Shown piece after piece: positions 1-7,649 of a DNA stretch of 13,082 bases. Position 1 is the stretch's first letter. Every line of letters begins with the position of its first letter. Location of the stretch: assembly GCA_913050015.1 (NCBI GenBank), contig CAJXAZ010000026.1, positions 1 through 13,082 of the forward strand. The letters are read 5' to 3'. Below the pieces are notes generated by a model. The model was given only the letters and a program-made list of their open reading frames with translations, was not told the origin of the DNA and searched no databases. A program made the translations under genes and the position numbers. This DNA is from an uncultured Gammaproteobacteria bacterium. GTDB taxonomy: Bacteria > Pseudomonadota > Gammaproteobacteria > Magnimaribacterales > D2472.

Positions 1-933
1 GGTCAATACAATTTAAATCTTTTCACTGAGAGACATCCGGCTTTAAGGTTATGTGGAACAATTGGAAATTTTGATGGCTTTCACTTGGGACATCAATCAA
101 TCTTAAAAAAGATTAAATCTGATGCTGTTGAGCTTGATGCCAAGACTATAGTTTTTATAACTGAGCCACACGCTGCAGAATATTTTGCAGAAAAAGCAGA
201 CCCTGATAAGGTCCCTCCAAGAATTCTTCCTTGGATTGATAAGGTTAAGTTACTTAATGATTTCGGTATTGATTATGTCTTTATTCTGAAGTTTGATAAA
301 AATCTTAGAGCCATGAGCCCAGATTCGTTCATTGAAGATATATTAGATCAAGTTGGCTTAGTCTCATTAACAGTTGGTGATGATTTTAGGTTTGGGTTGA
401 ATAGGGCGGGAGATTTTCATCAGCTTGAGTCTTGGGGCAGTAAAAAAAATGTAAAAATTTCAAGTACTGATACTTTTAAATTTCTAGATGAAAGGGTAAG
501 TAGTACAAGAATAAGAGAGGCATTAATATCTGATAATTTTGATCTTGCGGAAAGTTTATTGGGCCGGCCTTACACCTTTTCTGGGAAAGTAGTTCATGGC
601 CAGGCTCTCGGTAGGACAATTGGTACGCCAACTGCTAATATTTGGCTGCCAAAACAGAAGCTGCCAATATCAGGCGTTTACGCCGTAAAGTGTAATATAG
701 ATGGCTTAATTCATAAGGGTATAGCCAATATGGGAATAAGACCGACAGTCGGCGGAACTCATCCAGTTCTAGAAGTTCATCTCTTTAATTTTAGTGAAGA
801 TATCTATTCAAAAAGAATAGAGGTAGAGTTCAAGAAGAAAATTCGTGAAGAAAAGAAATTTAAAAATTTAGACATGTTAAAATTACAGATTCAAGAAGAC
901 ATTTCTTTAGCCAACAAATTTTTAAAAGATTAG
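1..933 (+). CDS. ribF: Bifunctional riboflavin kinase / FAD synthetase (5' end cut by window edge)
   Basis: RibF phosphorylates riboflavin to FMN and adenylylates FMN to FAD in the cytoplasm. The reading frame is open from base 1, giving 310 visible residues. The E. coli protein has 313, and the visible N-terminus (GQYNL) matches its GIHNL region, so only about five residues are missing. A TTG at 85 is not the start, because conserved sequence precedes it. The nucleotidyltransferase domain shows GNFDGFHLGH (bases 61-90) and the SSTRIREAL segment. The C-terminal flavokinase domain shows the GRTIGTPTAN motif near bases 610-640. The stop is one base before the ileS ATG. ribF directly upstream of ileS is the usual gammaproteobacterial arrangement and implies co-transcription. 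The identification is firm. Confidence 0.96.
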   Translation, partial: GQYNLNLFTERHPALRLCGTIGNFDGFHLGHQSILKKIKSDAVELDAKTIVFITEPHAAEYFAEKADPDKVPPRILPWIDKVKLLNDFGIDYVFILKFDKNLRAMSPDSFIEDILDQVGLVSLTVGDDFRFGLNRAGDFHQLESWGSKKNVKISSTDTFKFLDERVSSTRIREALISDNFDLAESLLGRPYTFSGKVVHGQALGRTIGTPTANIWLPKQKLPISGVYAVKCNIDGLIHKGIANMGIRPTVGGTHPVLEVHLFNFSEDIYSKRIEVEFKKKIREEKKFKNLDMLKLQIQEDISLANKFLKD

Positions 934-934
934 C

Positions 935-3706
935 ATGACAATAAATTACAGAGATACTTTAAACCTCCCTGAAACTGAACTTTCTATGAAAGCTGGGCTT
1001 CCTCGAAAAGAGCCTGAAACTATAGATTTTTGGGATGAGTTAGACCTTTATAATAAAATTAGAGAAAAGAACCTTGGAAATGAAAAGTTCATCCTTCATG
1101 ATGGCCCTCCTTATGCTAATGGGCCTATTCATTTAGGACATTCAGTTAACAAAATTCTTAAAGATATAACAATTAAATCTAAAACATTTATGGGTATGGA
1201 CGCTCCATACGTCCCTGGATGGGATTGTCATGGGCTTCCTATTGAGCTTAATGTTGAAAAAAAACATGGTAAAAAAAGTGATTTAGTCCAGAACAAAAAG
1301 ACATTTCAAGAAGCTTGCAAGGAGTATGCTTTAGGTCAAATAGACAATCAGAAAAAAGATTTTATTAGGCTGGGTGTTTTAGGGGAATGGGAAAATCCTT
1401 ATAGAAGTTTAGATTCTTCTTTTGAAGCTAATGCTGTTAGAGCCCTGGGTAAGATTTATGAAGCTGGACACGTACAAAAAGGTGAAAAACCAGTTCATTG
1501 GTGTCAAGACTGCGGATCTGCACTTGCAGAGGCAGAGGTTGAATATCAAGATAAAATTTCAAAGTCTATTGATGTTGCTTTTAATGTTGATAAGTCCAGT
1601 CTTCCATCTGTCATCAAGGCATTTGAGCTTAATGATGAAAAGCCAATTTCTTTTATTATTTGGACAACCACACCTTGGACTATCCCATCAAATGTAGCGG
1701 TATGCATAAACCCCGAACTTGAATACGTTCTAATAGAAGTTAATGGCGAGTATATGGTTATAGCAGAAGGTATGTATGATTCATGCATTGAGAGATGGGG
1801 TGTCACCGCTAAAATTATTTCTAAAACAATTGGTGCAAATCTAAAAGATATTAATTTATTGCATCCTTTCATGGAAAGAAAATCTGTACTTCTTCATGGA
1901 GATCATGTCACAACAGAGGCAGGTACTGGCTGTGTTCATACAGCTCCTGCGCATGGTATGGACGATTACTTTATTTGTAAGAAGAATAATATTGAGACTT
2001 TTAAAGCACTTAACAGTAAAGGGCTATTCAAGGAGGAGATAGGTTTTGTAGCTGGGCTTCCTCCGCTGAAGGCCGATCCTTTGGTTATTGCTGAGCTTGA
2101 AAGTAAAAAAGCATTAACTAATTGTGAAGATTATAAACATTCATATCCCCATTGTTGGAGACATAAATCACCGCTAATTTTTACTTCGACCGCTCAATGG
2201 TTTATTTCCATGCATAAAGAAAATTTACTAGAAAAAGCACTTGGAAGCATTGATGAGGTTAAATGGGAGCCATCTTGGGGTCTTCAGAGGATTGAAGGGA
2301 TGCTTACTGATAGACCTGACTGGTGTATATCAAGACAAAGAAATTGGGGTGTTCCAATTACCCTAGTTATCCATAAGGAGACTGGATTGGTTCATCCAAA
2401 TCAACCAGAGCTATTCAATATATTTGCAGACTTGATTGAAGAAAATGGAATTTCAAGCTGGGACTCGCTCTTACTTGAAGACTATATAGAAGATGCTGAC
2501 TCTTATGTAAAAACATCAGACTCATTAGATGTATGGTTCGACTCTGGCATCTCACATTTTGCTGTTTCAGAGAAAAGATTTTCAGAAGGAGTGGTAGCAG
2601 ACCTTTACCTTGAGGGCTCTGATCAGCACAGAGGATGGTTTCAATCATCTCTTCTTACAAGTATTGCCATGAATGGAAGAGCGCCATACAAATCTGTTTT
2701 AACTCATGGCTTTGTTGTTGATGAGAATGGAAGAAAGCAATCTAAGTCATTGGGAAATGTAGTATCACCACAAAAAGTCTGGGATAGCCTAGGTGCAGAT
2801 ATTTTAAGGTTATGGGTTGCCTCAACAGATTTTAGAAGTGAAATGGTTGCCTCTGACGAGATACTTAAAAGAGTTTCAGATCAGTACAGAAGAATTAGGA
2901 ATACATTCAGATTTATTTTAGGAAATCTTAGTGATTTCAATAAAGTAGATAAAATAGAGCATGAGAATCAGATTGAGCTTGATAAGTGGATAATAAATGC
3001 AACAAGAAATCTAGAAAAAGAAGTTATTGAATGCTATGAAACCTATTCATATCACAATGCAGTGCAAAAGATTCATAATTTTTGTGTGAACGAGTTGGGT
3101 GGAATATATTTAGATATTGTTAAAGATAGGCTCTACACATGTAAGGATAGCTCGCATGCAAGAAGATCATGTCAAACAAGTCTTGATTATGTTATGAACA
3201 CCTTGGTGAGACTAATAGCTCCGATTCTATCGTTTACAGCTGAGGAGTTATGGCAAACTCATCCATCTCTTAAAGAACAAGAAAAGTCAGTATTTCTATC
3301 AAAATATCATAATAAAAATGATAATTTTTCCTGTTTAATTTCGCCTTCCGACTGGAAAAGAATTTTTGAAATAAAAGATTTAGTAAATCAATCTATAGAA
3401 AAATTACGTAATGAAAATATGATTAAGGGATCGCTTGATTCTAAGGTAATCATCTCAGCAAATATAGAGGATAAGGCCATACTAGACAAGCTTGGAGATG
3501 AACTTCATTTTGTATTAATCTCATCAAAAGCTTCAGTAATAACAGATACTGATTTATCCATTTCAATAGAACAATCAGATGAAAATAAATGTACTAGATG
3601 CTGGCATAGAGACGAATCAATTGGCAGTAATGAATCCCATCCTGAGATATGCTCAAGATGCGTAAAAAACATAGAGTCTGATGGAGAGGCAAGGTTTTTT
3701 GTTTAA
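935..3706 (+). CDS. ileS: Isoleucyl-tRNA synthetase
   Basis: Class I aminoacyl-tRNA synthetase that charges tRNA-Ile and edits mischarged valine. At 923 residues it is close to E. coli IleS (938). Visible landmarks in order are HLGH at residues 66-69 (the HIGH signature, after DGPPYANG), the CP1 editing segment GTGCVHTAPAHG near residue 330, WCISRQRNWGVP in the catalytic core, the second signature at residues 601-605, and a C-terminal zinc site with Cys886, Cys889, Cys906 and Cys909. The second signature reads KQSKS instead of the usual KMSKS. The C-terminal zinc domain marks the common bacterial form of the enzyme. The gene starts one base after ribF, and its last 26 bases overlap lspA, so translation of the three genes is probably coupled. 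Confidence 0.98.
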   Translation: MTINYRDTLNLPETELSMKAGLPRKEPETIDFWDELDLYNKIREKNLGNEKFILHDGPPYANGPIHLGHSVNKILKDITIKSKTFMGMDAPYVPGWDCHGLPIELNVEKKHGKKSDLVQNKKTFQEACKEYALGQIDNQKKDFIRLGVLGEWENPYRSLDSSFEANAVRALGKIYEAGHVQKGEKPVHWCQDCGSALAEAEVEYQDKISKSIDVAFNVDKSSLPSVIKAFELNDEKPISFIIWTTTPWTIPSNVAVCINPELEYVLIEVNGEYMVIAEGMYDSCIERWGVTAKIISKTIGANLKDINLLHPFMERKSVLLHGDHVTTEAGTGCVHTAPAHGMDDYFICKKNNIETFKALNSKGLFKEEIGFVAGLPPLKADPLVIAELESKKALTNCEDYKHSYPHCWRHKSPLIFTSTAQWFISMHKENLLEKALGSIDEVKWEPSWGLQRIEGMLTDRPDWCISRQRNWGVPITLVIHKETGLVHPNQPELFNIFADLIEENGISSWDSLLLEDYIEDADSYVKTSDSLDVWFDSGISHFAVSEKRFSEGVVADLYLEGSDQHRGWFQSSLLTSIAMNGRAPYKSVLTHGFVVDENGRKQSKSLGNVVSPQKVWDSLGADILRLWVASTDFRSEMVASDEILKRVSDQYRRIRNTFRFILGNLSDFNKVDKIEHENQIELDKWIINATRNLEKEVIECYETYSYHNAVQKIHNFCVNELGGIYLDIVKDRLYTCKDSSHARRSCQTSLDYVMNTLVRLIAPILSFTAEELWQTHPSLKEQEKSVFLSKYHNKNDNFSCLISPSDWKRIFEIKDLVNQSIEKLRNENMIKGSLDSKVIISANIEDKAILDKLGDELHFVLISSKASVITDTDLSISIEQSDENKCTRCWHRDESIGSNESHPEICSRCVKNIESDGEARFFV

Positions 3707-4169
3707 GGATAGATTATATGTATACATGATAATAATTTTGTTATGTATTGATATTGCCTCCAAGCAAGCTGCTTTAAACCTCCTTACCCAAGGAACTTCG
3801 CAAAGCTTCATTCCCTTCATAGATCTTTTCCTTACTTTTAATTCAGGGGTTGCTTTTGGATTCTTAGATTTTGGTGAAAGATTATTTTCTAATATTCTTA
3901 TGGTTGTTGGTATCTTGATATTTTTATATCTTTTATATCTTTTAAAAGAAGAATCTATCCCTTCAAAAAAAATAGCTCTTTCCTTTATTTGTGGTGGAGC
4001 TCTAGGAAATATCTTAGACAGAGTACCCGATGGCTTCGTAACTGATTTTTTACATCTAAAGATAAATGATTTCTCCTTCTTTGTATTTAACTTCGCAGAT
4101 GCATCGATCAGCATAGGGGCAGTTTTAATAATATATTTAGAATTATTTAAGAAAGATCATGCCAACTGA
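3681..4169 (+). CDS. lspA: Lipoprotein signal peptidase (signal peptidase II)
   Basis: Inner-membrane aspartyl protease that cleaves the signal peptide of diacylglyceryl-modified prolipoproteins. It has 162 residues, the usual size, and four predicted membrane segments. Family motifs are visible: D24 in the first helix, TFNSGVAFG at 52-60, GNILDR at 109-114, and the catalytic aspartate pair D122 (VTDFLHL) and D140 (FNFAD). The ATG at 3681 lies 26 bases inside ileS; a start at the ATG at 3726 would cut into the first membrane segment, so the upstream ATG is preferred. The gene overlaps ispH by 11 bases. In E. coli, fkpB sits between lspA and ispH; here nothing does. Confidence 0.96.
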   Translation: MERQGFLFKDRLYVYMIIILLCIDIASKQAALNLLTQGTSQSFIPFIDLFLTFNSGVAFGFLDFGERLFSNILMVVGILIFLYLLYLLKEESIPSKKIALSFICGGALGNILDRVPDGFVTDFLHLKINDFSFFVFNFADASISIGAVLIIYLELFKKDHAN

Positions 4170-5106
4170 AACTAAAGAAATTAAGTTAGCTAATCCAAGA
4201 GGTTTTTGCGCTGGTGTGGATAGGGCAATTGATATTGTTAATAAGGCTTTAGAAATCTACGGAAGCCCTGTTTATGTAAAACATGAGGTAGTTCATAACA
4301 AATTTGTTGTGGAGGATCTAAAAAATAGAGGTGCTATTTTTGTAGAAGAGATTGATGAAATACCTGATGGCTCTCTTGTTATTTTTAGTGCACATGGAGT
4401 ATCTGATGCAGTAGAAAAAATAACAAAATCTAGAAAACTTGAATATTTTGATGCTACATGTCCCTTGGTAACAAAGGTTCATATGGAAGTTATGAGACAC
4501 GCAAGAGCAGAAAAAGATATCATTTTAATAGGCCACGAAGGTCATCCAGAGGTTGAAGGAACTATGGGGCGTCATATTAATAAAAACCTTAGCAATATTT
4601 ACTTAGTTCAAGATGAAGCTGAAGCTCAAGTTCTTGAGGTAGAAAAACCAGATAATTTAGCAATTGTTACGCAAACGACTTTGAGTGTTGATGATACGAA
4701 ATCAATAATTGAAGTCTTAAAAGATAGGTTCCCAAGCATTAATATTCCAAAAAAAGATGATATTTGCTATGCAACTCAGAATAGACAAGATGCTGTCAAG
4801 CAACTCGCTTTAGAGTCAGATTTTATGATTGTTGTTGGCTCTACAAATAGCTCAAACTCAAATAGATTAAAAGAGCTTAGTGAAAAATGTGGTTGCAAGT
4901 CTGTGCTTATAGATAGTTTTGAGGATCTAGATCTTTCAGAATTGGATGGCTGCAGAAGAATTGCAATAACTGCTGGAGCATCTGCTCCAGAAGAAAGGGT
5001 TCAGGAAATAGCTAATGCTCTTAAAGAATATACTGGAGCTATGATTAGCGAGCATGGGGTTGATGAGGAGAATATATATTTTAAACTTCCCCCTCAATTG
5101 AGATAA
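4159..5106 (+). CDS. ispH: 4-hydroxy-3-methylbut-2-enyl diphosphate reductase
   Basis: Iron-sulfur enzyme for the last step of the MEP pathway, reducing HMBPP to IPP and DMAPP. It has 315 residues, typical for the family. The three Fe4S4 cysteines are visible as C17 (GFCAGVDRA), C101 (DATCPLV) and C203 (DICYATQNRQ). The substrate residues H46, H79 (SAHGVS), H129 and E131 (GHEGHPEVEG) and the SNSNRL segment are also present. Numbering runs about five above E. coli because of a slightly longer N-terminus. A GAAAG-type ribosome binding site inside the lspA end precedes the ATG. The stop codon is followed directly by the ampD ATG with no gap. IPP feeds undecaprenyl phosphate, the lipid carrier for cell-wall synthesis, which loosely links this gene to the next two. 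Confidence 0.97.
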   Translation: MPTETKEIKLANPRGFCAGVDRAIDIVNKALEIYGSPVYVKHEVVHNKFVVEDLKNRGAIFVEEIDEIPDGSLVIFSAHGVSDAVEKITKSRKLEYFDATCPLVTKVHMEVMRHARAEKDIILIGHEGHPEVEGTMGRHINKNLSNIYLVQDEAEAQVLEVEKPDNLAIVTQTTLSVDDTKSIIEVLKDRFPSINIPKKDDICYATQNRQDAVKQLALESDFMIVVGSTNSSNSNRLKELSEKCGCKSVLIDSFEDLDLSELDGCRRIAITAGASAPEERVQEIANALKEYTGAMISEHGVDEENIYFKLPPQLR

Positions 5107-5646
5107 ATGGAATTAAGAGATCACATTGTCCAAGGAATTAAATTCTTAAAATCCCCAAATTTTAATAGTAGGCCTGAAAACCTAGCTATTGATCTTTTAG
5201 TTATTCATTCAATAAGTCTACCCCCTAAAAAATATGGCGCTGATCATATTGAGAAGTTCTTTTTAAATGAGCTAGATCATTCTTTAAATCCATTTTATAA
5301 GGAAATTAAAGGATTAAAGGTCTCTTCTCATATTCTTATCAAAAGGAATGGAGAGGTAATTCAATTCGTACCTTTTAATATGCGAGCATGGCATGCAGGA
5401 GAGTCCTCATACAAAGGTGTGGGTAATTGTAATGATTACTCTATTGGAATTGAATTAGAGGGTTCTGATGACGAGACTTTTGATAATGCTCAATACGACA
5501 GCCTGTGTGAACTCACTTCATTAATCTTGAAAGAGTATAATCTTATAGGTAAGAAAAATATAAAAGGGCACTCTGATATAGCTCCAGGAAGGAAATCAGA
5601 CCCAGGAATTCTTTTTGATTGGGATAGGTATTTAAAAAATGTTTAA
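5107..5646 (+). CDS. ampD: Cytoplasmic 1,6-anhydro-N-acetylmuramyl-L-alanine amidase
   Basis: AmpD removes the peptide from anhydroMurNAc-peptides imported from the periplasm, a key step of peptidoglycan recycling. It has 179 residues and no signal peptide, as expected for the cytoplasmic enzyme. The zinc ligands H34 (VIHSIS), H155 and D165 (GHSDIAPGRKSDPG) align one-to-one with H34, H154 and D164 of Citrobacter AmpD. E116 (GIELEG) and K163 match the other active-site residues. The ATG follows the ispH TAA with no spacer, so translation should be coupled. The gene overlaps the AmpG-type permease that brings in its substrate by 8 bases. No ampR or beta-lactamase gene is nearby, so the context points to wall recycling rather than resistance control. 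Confidence 0.95.
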   Translation: MELRDHIVQGIKFLKSPNFNSRPENLAIDLLVIHSISLPPKKYGADHIEKFFLNELDHSLNPFYKEIKGLKVSSHILIKRNGEVIQFVPFNMRAWHAGESSYKGVGNCNDYSIGIELEGSDDETFDNAQYDSLCELTSLILKEYNLIGKKNIKGHSDIAPGRKSDPGILFDWDRYLKNV

Positions 5647-6922
5647 CATAAGAAAAATGCTAGTAATGGGGACTTTTGGCTTCGCATCAGGACTTCCTTA
5701 TATTCTTATTTTCTCCACACTATCTGCATGGCTCAGAGATGTTGGTATAAGCCTTAGCTTGATTGGTTTCTTTTCTTGGATAGCACTCACATACTCACTA
5801 AAGTTTTTATGGGCTCCTTTTGTTGATAGATTTTCTGTCCCTATTCTAAATAGATATGGAAGAAGAAAGAGCTGGATTATTTTAACTCAGCTAATTATCG
5901 TTTTTTGTATATTTACTCTCTCTTCAATTAATCCAATTGATAGCCTTTCATTTTTTATCTTTATAGCCTTTTTAATAGCATTTTCTGGATCAATTCAGGA
6001 TATAGCTATTGATGCCTTTAGAATTGAATATGCTGATATCTCAGATCAGGGGAACTTAGCTGCCGCATATCAGTTTGGCTATAGGTTGGCCATATTAGCA
6101 GCAACTTCTCTAGCTTTAATTTTGGCTGATAATTATGGCTGGTCTACTTCTTATGAGGTCATGGGTTTGCTTATGCTTACAGGTCTTATAGGTGTTGTTA
6201 TTTCGAAAAAAGAGAATATTAATACACAACTAGAAATTTTAAATTTTAAAGACTCCTTTATAAAACCAATAAAAGATTTTGGTTCAAGGTATGGGTTTTA
6301 CTTGGCATCATTGCTTCTTTTGATAGTAGCCACATATAGGTTGACAGATATTGTAATGGGCCCAATGGCTAATCCTTTTTACTTAGATATGGGGTACTCA
6401 CTCACTGAAATAGGAAGTGTTGTAAAAATAGTTGCTTTAATTGCATCTGTAATAGGAGTTTTTCTTGGTGGCATTCTTATAAAAAAAATTGGTTTATATT
6501 ACTCACTATTAACTGGGGCATTTTTAGTAATGATGACTAATGCCTGTTTCTCTTATGTAGCAATTTCTCAAGAAGAGTATATTTTGCTTGGCTCAATTAA
6601 AATGCCCTTAAAGTTAAGTTTGATAGTTGGACTCGATAGCATTGCCGCTGGCATTGTAGGAACAGTTAATATTACATTTTTAACCAGCATGGTCTCAAAA
6701 AAATATACAGCAGTTCAATACGCTCTTTTAACATCTTTTATGATGCTTCCTGGAAAGTTTTTTGGAGGTTTTTCAGGTTTACTAGCAAGTTATTTTCAAG
6801 AGATGTCTAATTTAAATTATGGGTGGATGTACTTCTATTTATTCACATCATTGCTAACAGTGCCTTCAATTATATTTATAATGATTAATAAAAATTTCTT
6901 CATCAATGACAAATCTATATAG
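5639..6922 (+). CDS. ampG: AmpG-type muropeptide permease (MFS transporter)
   Basis: Inner-membrane major-facilitator protein of 427 residues. It very likely imports GlcNAc-anhydroMurNAc-peptides for recycling. The N-terminus matches the AmpG family: FGFASGLPYIL, then TLSAWLRDVGISL, then YSLKFLWAPFVDRF and GRRKSW (residues ~13-85). About twelve hydrophobic segments can be traced. It is shorter than E. coli AmpG (491). The start overlaps ampD by 8 bases and the stop overlaps the VanZ-like gene by 17, so it is embedded in the operon. Placement next to ampD supports the AmpG assignment over other MFS subfamilies. The substrate is inferred from family and context. Confidence 0.9.
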   Translation: MFNIRKMLVMGTFGFASGLPYILIFSTLSAWLRDVGISLSLIGFFSWIALTYSLKFLWAPFVDRFSVPILNRYGRRKSWIILTQLIIVFCIFTLSSINPIDSLSFFIFIAFLIAFSGSIQDIAIDAFRIEYADISDQGNLAAAYQFGYRLAILAATSLALILADNYGWSTSYEVMGLLMLTGLIGVVISKKENINTQLEILNFKDSFIKPIKDFGSRYGFYLASLLLLIVATYRLTDIVMGPMANPFYLDMGYSLTEIGSVVKIVALIASVIGVFLGGILIKKIGLYYSLLTGAFLVMMTNACFSYVAISQEEYILLGSIKMPLKLSLIVGLDSIAAGIVGTVNITFLTSMVSKKYTAVQYALLTSFMMLPGKFFGGFSGLLASYFQEMSNLNYGWMYFYLFTSLLTVPSIIFIMINKNFFINDKSI

Positions 6923-7238
6923 GCTTCTTTTTGCAGGCTCAATAATAGGAATAATGCTTTTAAGCATTGCTCCTCTTTCAGATCTAGGAGCACCTTCATT
7001 ATTCAATGACAAGGTTCTTCATATAATTGCCTTTCTATATTTAGCCATAATCTCCATTTTGTCTAAGTTTGAGATAGACAAAATATATTTATTTATTCTT
7101 CTTATTTCCTATGGACTGCTAATCGAAATAGCGCAAACTTTCCTTCCTTATAGATACTTTGAAATAAACGACTTACTTGCTGACTTAATAGGAGTTACAA
7201 TTGCGTTCGGATTTTTTAGAATAAAAAAAGCTATCTAG
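6906..7238 (+). CDS. VanZ-like small membrane protein
   Basis: A 110-residue protein with about four membrane segments. The VanZ-like pattern is visible: NDKVLHIIAFLYLA near residues 34-47, then an IEIAQTFLPYRYFEINDLLADLIG stretch (~73-96) with the conserved Glu-x-x-Gln, Pro-x-Arg and Asp residues. VanZ itself gives low-level teicoplanin resistance, but most family members in Gram-negatives have no known role, and I assign none. The ATG is 17 bases inside ampG, so the gene is expressed as the last member of the upstream chain. Association with a cell-wall recycling pair is suggestive only. No terminator hairpin is visible after its stop, so some readthrough into groES is possible. Confidence 0.82.
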   Translation: MTNLYRLLFAGSIIGIMLLSIAPLSDLGAPSLFNDKVLHIIAFLYLAIISILSKFEIDKIYLFILLISYGLLIEIAQTFLPYRYFEINDLLADLIGVTIAFGFFRIKKAI

Positions 7239-7285
7239 ACCATTGATTTATAAGATTTAGCCCTTAACTAATCCCTAACTTATTT

Positions 7286-7312
7286 AATTTAGTAAAAACT
7301 GTTTACTAAATT
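7286..7312. promoter_or_regulatory. Perfect 11-bp inverted repeat upstream of groES (candidate operator or 5'-leader hairpin)
   Basis: The arms AATTTAGTAAA (7286-7296) and TTTACTAAATT (7302-7312) are exact reverse complements separated by AACTG. The element ends 11 bases before the groES ribosome binding site. It is not a CIRCE element (TTAGCACTC-N9-GAGTGCTAA), and no convincing sigma-32 promoter lies nearby. It could be a repressor site at the groESL promoter or an RNA stem in the leader. The role is inference. Confidence 0.55.
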
Positions 7313-7333
7313 GCACCATCAACGGAGAAATAA

Positions 7334-7621
7334 ATGAAATTAAGACCTTTACATGACAAAGTTCTTGTTAAAAGAACTGAAGAAGATGAGACATCGTCTG
7401 GCGGGATTATCCTTTCAGCGGCTGCAAAAGAAAAACCTTCTCAAGGAGAAGTTATAGCAGTTGGACCAGGAAAAAAATTAGAATCTGGAGACTTATTACC
7501 AGTTAACGTCAAAGCTGGAGATACAGTAATATTCGGCCAATATGGCGGAAACGAAGTCAAACTAGATGGCGAAGACTATCTCATTTTAAGTGAGAGTGAT
7601 ATTTTCGGCGTTATTGAATAA
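7334..7621 (+). CDS. groES: Co-chaperonin GroES
   Basis: The 10-kDa lid of the GroEL chaperonin, forming a heptameric cap over the folding chamber in the cytoplasm. It has 95 residues, standard length. The N-terminus KLRPLHDKVLVKR, the mobile-loop region ETSSGGIILSAAAKEKPSQG (~18-37), and VIFGQYGGNEVKLDGEDYLIL near the C-terminus are all classic. The ATG has a clear ribosome binding site, GGAGA at 7324-7328. The 95-base gap before it carries the operon's control region, including a perfect palindrome. groEL follows 28 bases later. Confidence 0.98.
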   Translation: MKLRPLHDKVLVKRTEEDETSSGGIILSAAAKEKPSQGEVIAVGPGKKLESGDLLPVNVKAGDTVIFGQYGGNEVKLDGEDYLILSESDIFGVIE

Positions 7622-7649
7622 ATTTAAATATATATAAAAGGAGAAATAA

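Noticed and set aside
1422..2648. Several open frames in other frames within ileS
   Set aside because: They overlap a continuous, fully conserved IleS and are shadows of its codon bias.
3653..4114. A 153-codon open frame on the minus strand across lspA
   Set aside because: It lies opposite intact lspA catalytic motifs, and its translation has no recognisable domain.
4973..4990. 8-bp perfect inverted repeat (CTGGAGCA / TGCTCCAG) inside ispH
   Set aside because: It encodes the conserved AGASAPE segment of IspH, so the symmetry is explained by Ala/Gly/Pro codons and shows no regulatory context.
7239..7333. CIRCE element or sigma-32 promoter before groES
   Set aside because: No TTAGCACTC-type repeat exists. 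The best sigma-32-like match (CCCTTAAC with CTTATTTA) has a spacer several bases too short.
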